In this document: positions 60,309 to 64,000 of the stretch, one piece after another
Layout: every line of letters starts with the position of its first letter
How positions within the stretch are numbered: the first letter of the stretch is position 1
Origin: Pseudonocardia alni
GTDB taxonomy: Bacteria; Actinomycetota; Actinomycetes; Mycobacteriales; Pseudonocardiaceae
Reading direction: 5' to 3'
NCBI RefSeq assembly: GCF_002813375.1
Contig: NZ_PHUJ01000003.1
Coordinates: forward strand, 3,534,001-3,598,000
DNA: 64,000 nucleotides
The notes under the pieces: generated by a model
What the model saw: the letters and a program-made list of their open reading frames with translations, nothing else
What the model was told of the DNA's origin: nothing
Database searches by the model: none
Translations under genes and position numbers: made by a program

Positions 60309-61553
60309 GTGAGCATTGCTGAGCAGGAGACACGCGCGGAGGAGACCATCGCCACCGGACGGGCCGAGGAGACCGGGCCGTCGCGTCGCGGTGCGCTCGT
60401 CGGGACCCCGCTGCTCGTCGTGGGGGTGGCACTCGCCGCCTCGAACCTCCGCCCGGCCGTGACCTCGATGTCCTCGGTGCTCGGCGAGGTCCGTGACGGC
60501 CTCGGTGCCTCCGCGGTCTGGACCAGTGTGCTCACCGCGGTGCCCACCATCTGCTTCGGCCTCGCCGCGATCGCCGCGCCGCTGCTCTCCCGCCGGCTCG
60601 GCATGGCCCGCGCGATCGGCCTCGCCATGGCGGTGCTGACCGCCGGGCTCGTGCTGCGCGTCGTCGACGGCCCGTGGGTCGTGCTCGGCGGCACCTTCGT
60701 CGCCGCGGCGGGCATCGCGATCGGCAACGTGCTGATCCCGGTCGTGGTGAAGCAGTCCTTCCCGCACGCCGTCGGCCGGGTCACCGGCGTCTACACCGCC
60801 GCGCTGGCCGCGGGCGGTGGGATCGGCGCCGCGTTCACGCCGCCGCTGGAACCGCTGCTCGGCGGCTGGCGCGGCGCGGTCGGGGCGTGGGCGCTGCTGT
60901 CGCTGGCCGCGCTGGTCGTCTGGACGATCGGGGCCCGGCACGGTGAGCCGGAGCCGGTCGTGCGCGCCGCCGACGCGGAGGAGCGGCGCCCGATGGTGCG
61001 CCGGCCGCTGGCCTGGGTGGTCACCGCGTTCTTCGGGCTCCAGGCCTGTGTCGCCTACGTCGCGATGGGGTGGCTCTCGGAGCTGTTCGTCTCCGTGGGG
61101 GTCACCCGCACCGACGCCGGGCTGATGCTCGCCCTGATCAACCTGATCGGCATCCCGCTCAGCTTCGTCATCCCGCCGATCGCGCTGAACCGGGCGTCGC
61201 AGTCGGGCTGGATCGTCGGGCTCGCCTGCTGCTCGCTGGCCGCCGTCGCCGGACTCGCGATCGCCCCGGCCGCCGCGCCCTGGCTGTGGACGGTCCTGCT
61301 CGGCGTCGGCATGGCGGTCTTCCCGCTGGGGCTCGGCGTGATCGCGCTGCGCACCCGCGAGGCCGCAGAGACCACCGACCTGTCGGCGATGGCGCAGGGC
61401 TTCGGCTACCTCATCGGCGCGACCGGCCCGTTCCTGTTCGGGATCCTGCACGGGCTCACCGGCTCCTGGACGCCGTCGCTGGTGCTGCTCGGCGCGGTGA
61501 TCGTCGCCGAGATGGTGCTGGGCTGGGTCGCGGGGCGCCCGCGCTACGTCTGA
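60309..61553 (+). CDS. MFS transporter, CynX/NimT family
   Basis: Twelve-helix transporter of 414 residues. The CynX/YycB group signature ASNLRPAVTSMSSVLGEV is near residues 44-61, with AIGNVLIPVVVKQSFPHAVG near 139-158 and the second-half motif MGWLSELFVSVGVTRTDAG. The group includes cyanate and 2-nitroimidazole transporters. It starts at a GTG a few bases after TACTGT, possibly leaderless. The divergent FadR-type gene is its likely regulator. Substrate not known. Confidence 0.9.
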   Translation: MSIAEQETRAEETIATGRAEETGPSRRGALVGTPLLVVGVALAASNLRPAVTSMSSVLGEVRDGLGASAVWTSVLTAVPTICFGLAAIAAPLLSRRLGMARAIGLAMAVLTAGLVLRVVDGPWVVLGGTFVAAAGIAIGNVLIPVVVKQSFPHAVGRVTGVYTAALAAGGGIGAAFTPPLEPLLGGWRGAVGAWALLSLAALVVWTIGARHGEPEPVVRAADAEERRPMVRRPLAWVVTAFFGLQACVAYVAMGWLSELFVSVGVTRTDAGLMLALINLIGIPLSFVIPPIALNRASQSGWIVGLACCSLAAVAGLAIAPAAAPWLWTVLLGVGMAVFPLGLGVIALRTREAAETTDLSAMAQGFGYLIGATGPFLFGILHGLTGSWTPSLVLLGAVIVAEMVLGWVAGRPRYV

Positions 61554-61712
61554 GGTCCGCCCGTGCGGCGCCGGGCCGCTGATATATGAGAGCCCCCGGT
61601 GCCGCGTCCGGCGTCGTGGGCCCGGTGTACCGTCGTGACCGTCCGATCTCCCGGCGCATCCCCGCCCGGCGGGGGCCCGAGATCGGGGTCCTCGATCCGT
61701 CAGGGAGTACTC

Positions 61713-62975
61713 GTGACCGACACCGCCCTTCCCCCGGCCGGGGACACGGCGCGGCTGGTCGACCAGACCGGCCCGTACTTCGGCCGTTTCGGTGGCCGCT
61801 ACGTTCCGGAGGCGCTGGTCGCCGCGCTGGACGAGCTCGAGCGGGCCTACCACACGGCCATGTCCGACGAGGCCTTCCAGGCCGAGCTCGCCGAGCTGCA
61901 CCGCACCTACTCGGGCCGCCCGAGCCTGGTCACCGAGGCGCCGCGGTTCGCCGCGCACGCCGGGGGTGCGCGCATCCTGCTCAAGCGCGAGGACCTGAAC
62001 CACACCGGCTCGCACAAGATCAACAATGTGCTGGGGCAGGCGCTGCTCACCAAGCGCATGGGCAAGACCCGGGTCATCGCCGAGACCGGTGCGGGCCAGC
62101 ACGGCGTCGCCTCGGCCACGGCCGCCGCCCTGATGGGCCTGGAGTGCGTCGTCTACATGGGCGAGGTCGACACCGAGCGCCAGGCGCTCAACGTCGCCCG
62201 GATGCGCATGCTCGGAGCGGAGGTCCGCCCGGTCACCTCGGGCACGCGGACCCTCAAGGACGCGATGAACGAGGCCATGCGCGACTGGGTCACCAACGTG
62301 GCCGACACGCACTACCTCATCGGCTCGGTCGCCGGGCCCCACCCGTTCCCGGCGATGGTGCGCGACTTCCAGCGGATCATCGGCGTCGAGGCGCGGCAGC
62401 AGGTCCAGGACCTCACCGGTGCCCTGCCCGACCTGGTCTGCGCCTGCGTCGGCGGCGGCTCCAACGCGATGGGCATCTTCCACGCGTTCCTCGACGACAC
62501 CTCCGTCGAGCTGGTCGGCTTCGAGGCCGGCGGCGACGGCGTCGACACCCCGCGGCACGCCTCCTCCATCGGCGGCGGTGACGTCGGCGTCCTGCACGGC
62601 TCGCGCAGCTTCATCCTCCAGGACGAGGACGGCCAGACCCGCGACTCGCACTCCATCTCCGCGGGCCTGGACTACCCGGGCGTCGGCCCGGAGCACTCGT
62701 GGCTGCACGACATGAGGCGCGCCCGCTACGAGTCGGTCACCGACGCCGAGGCGATGGAGGCCTTCCGCCTGCTCTGCCGCACCGAGGGCATCATCCCGGC
62801 CATCGAGAGCGCGCACGCGCTGGCCGGTGCGCTGCGCGAGGCGACGCGCCTGGGCGAGGGCAAGGTCGTGCTGGTCAACCTGTCCGGCCGTGGCGACAAG
62901 GACGTCGACACCGCCGCGAAGTACTTCCAGCTGATCGACGACGAGGGCAACGCCGTGACGGACGGAGCGGTCTGA
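61713..62975 (+). CDS. trpB: Tryptophan synthase beta subunit
   Basis: PLP enzyme that condenses indole with serine to tryptophan; 420 residues from GTG 61713 with AGGGAG upstream. The PLP lysine is in HTGSHKINN near 102, the catalytic Glu in [13 protein letters not shown] near 124, the phosphate loop is GGGSNAMG near 250 and the C-terminal Ser site is [10 protein letters not shown] near 396. It overlaps trpA by one base (TGATG). The usual trpC partner is not immediately upstream; an MFS gene is. Confidence 0.97.
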   Translation: MTDTALPPAGDTARLVDQTGPYFGRFGGRYVPEALVAALDELERAYHTAMSDEAFQAELAELHRTYSGRPSLVTEAPRFAAHAGGARILLKREDLNHTGSHKINNVLGQALLTKRMGKTRVIAETGAGQHGVASATAAALMGLECVVYMGEVDTERQALNVARMRMLGAEVRPVTSGTRTLKDAMNEAMRDWVTNVADTHYLIGSVAGPHPFPAMVRDFQRIIGVEARQQVQDLTGALPDLVCACVGGGSNAMGIFHAFLDDTSVELVGFEAGGDGVDTPRHASSIGGGDVGVLHGSRSFILQDEDGQTRDSHSISAGLDYPGVGPEHSWLHDMRRARYESVTDAEAMEAFRLLCRTEGIIPAIESAHALAGALREATRLGEGKVVLVNLSGRGDKDVDTAAKYFQLIDDEGNAVTDGAV

Positions 62976-63769
62976 TGGGCAGCGTGGCGCAGCGGATCGA
63001 GCAGGTCCGCGCCGAGGGCCGGGCCGCGCTGGTCGGCTACCTGCCGGTCGGCTACCCGACCGTCGAGGGCTCGGTCGAGGCGATGCGGGCGATGGTCGCG
63101 GGCGGCGTCGACGTCGTCGAGATCGGCCTGCCCTACTCCGACCCGCTGATGGACGGCCCGGTCATCCAGCGCGCCACCCAGCAGGCGCTGGACAACGGCG
63201 CCCGCTCCCGCGACGCGTTCACCGCCGTCCGCGGGGTCGTCGACGCCGGTGCCCCGGCGCTGGTCATGACCTACTGGAACCTGATCGACCGCTACGGCAT
63301 CGAGCGGTTCGCCGCCGACCTCGCCGCGGCCGGCGGCTCCGGCCTGATCACGCCCGACCTGCTGCCCGACGACTGCGACGAGTGGCTGGCGGCGTCGGAG
63401 TCCCACGACCTGGACCGGGTCTTCCTGGTCGCCCAGACCACCACCCCCGAGCGGATGCGGATGACCGTCGAGGCCAGCCGCGGCTTCCTCTACGCCGCCT
63501 CGCTGATGGGCGTCACCGGGGTCCGCTCGGTGGGCGTCGAGGCCCGTGACCTGGTCGCCCGCGCGCGCGAGGTCGCAACCCTGCCGGTGTGCGTCGGCCT
63601 GGGTGTGCGGACCGCCGAGCAGGCGGCCGACGTCGCCTCCTACGCCGACGGCGTCATCGTCGGGACGGCGTTCGTGCAGGCGCTGGAGTCCGGCGGGCCG
63701 TCGGCGGTCGAGTCGCTCGCCCGCGAACTCGCCGAGGGCGTCCGCGCCGCGGAGCGCGTCTCCGCCTGA
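62975..63769 (+). CDS. trpA: Tryptophan synthase alpha subunit
   Basis: Cleaves indole-3-glycerol phosphate to indole, which is channelled to TrpB; 264 residues. The catalytic Glu is in DVVEIGLPYSDPLMDGP near 48 and the catalytic Asp is in the same stretch (SDPLMDG). Substrate phosphate loops GLITPDLL and GVRTAEQAADVA follow. Start ATG overlaps the trpB stop by one base, coupling the two subunits. A hairpin follows 11 bases after the stop. Confidence 0.96.
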   Translation: MGSVAQRIEQVRAEGRAALVGYLPVGYPTVEGSVEAMRAMVAGGVDVVEIGLPYSDPLMDGPVIQRATQQALDNGARSRDAFTAVRGVVDAGAPALVMTYWNLIDRYGIERFAADLAAAGGSGLITPDLLPDDCDEWLAASESHDLDRVFLVAQTTTPERMRMTVEASRGFLYAASLMGVTGVRSVGVEARDLVARAREVATLPVCVGLGVRTAEQAADVASYADGVIVGTAFVQALESGGPSAVESLARELAEGVRAAERVSA

Positions 63770-63780
63770 CCCTCCTCCAG

Positions 63781-63815
63781 CGGCCGCGTCCGCCCCTCGT
63801 GGGCGGGCGCGGCCG
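63781..63815. terminator. Hairpin after trpA
   Basis: CGGCCGCGTCCGCCC (63781-63795) pairs with GGGCGGGCGCGGCCG (63801-63815) apart from one G-T type mismatch, with a five-base loop, just after trpA. The remaining bases to 64000 show no gene I can support. Confidence 0.75.
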
Positions 63816-64000
63816 TCGTGTGTCGTCGGGCCGTCGGTCGCAGCTCCCGACCGGCCACCGGCCGACCGACCGGCCGTCCGCGGCGGTCCCGCCGGGCTCC
63901 GGGGCGCCCGGGGCTGCCGCCTCCGGCTGTGCCGGCGTGCCCGCCCGCGCCGCCGGAGGCCGACTGCACGGGACCAGCGGTGGTCGCGCGCGGTGAACGT

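Noticed and set aside
60285-60312. Possible dyad AACA-N4-TGTT between FadR-type and MFS genes
   Set aside because: Only four bases per arm; too short to call an operator without comparison.

Overview
The window is very GC-rich, with GTG starts, ATGA/TGATG overlaps and gene families typical of mycolata and Pseudonocardiales (complete Mce lipid importer, F420-dependent oxidoreductase, SCP2 protein, MshC-like ligase, Pls/PosA-type synthetase). I read it as chromosome of an actinobacterium, most likely a Pseudonocardia-like genus; that assignment is inference. No rRNA, tRNA, CRISPR array or transposase is visible.

1-14.5 kb: a Mce operon on the + strand. It has two MlaE/YrbE permeases (the first cut by the window edge), an MlaF/MceG-type ATPase, six Mce substrate-binding proteins, an MmpL/RND transporter, a membrane-anchored parvulin foldase and a small membrane protein, ending at a strong hairpin. 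14.6-27.2 kb: a hydrophobic-substrate catabolic locus (acyl-CoA synthetase, SCP2-like protein, Zn alcohol dehydrogenase, aldehyde dehydrogenase, P450, 3Fe-4S ferredoxin, ferredoxin reductase, TetR regulator). It is bracketed by two unusual MlaF-like ATPases that lack the Q-loop glutamine and carry a C-terminal membrane helix. The picture is import, hydroxylation, oxidation to acid and CoA activation.

26.6-43.4 kb: a sulfur and thiol island. It holds two rhodaneses, a CstB-like persulfide dioxygenase-rhodanese, two TauE/SafE exporters, a YeiH-type exporter, a TDT-family exporter with a LysR regulator, an MshC-like ligase, a GntR/UTRA regulator, a small Cys-rich protein and a truncated haemoglobin. 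Two operator families recur: AATGNNCGTACATT (four copies, one over the GntR gene's own promoter) and TACCCCNGGGGGTA (three copies, CsoR/CstR-like). Between two of the GntR sites lies a degraded stretch with a rhodanese fragment joined to the C-terminal end of a cytochrome oxidase subunit I gene. Inside this island sits a BlaI/M56-peptidase pair followed by two BlaI-like operators and an operon for extracytoplasmic thiol redox (DsbA-like, CcdA-like, CPVC membrane protein) and an L,D-transpeptidase.

43.5-64 kb: a 1490-residue Pls/PosA-type NRPS-like membrane protein; a BPL_N amidotransferase-like protein with a DUF7002-like protein and a STAS protein; an amidohydrolase; two MDR oxidoreductases; an F420-dependent LLM oxidoreductase; a GntR(YtrA)-ABC operon; an APC permease; MscL; a FadR-type regulator divergent from a CynX-like MFS transporter; and trpB-trpA. 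A 32-bp perfect palindrome lies in the divergent region at 55.8 kb.
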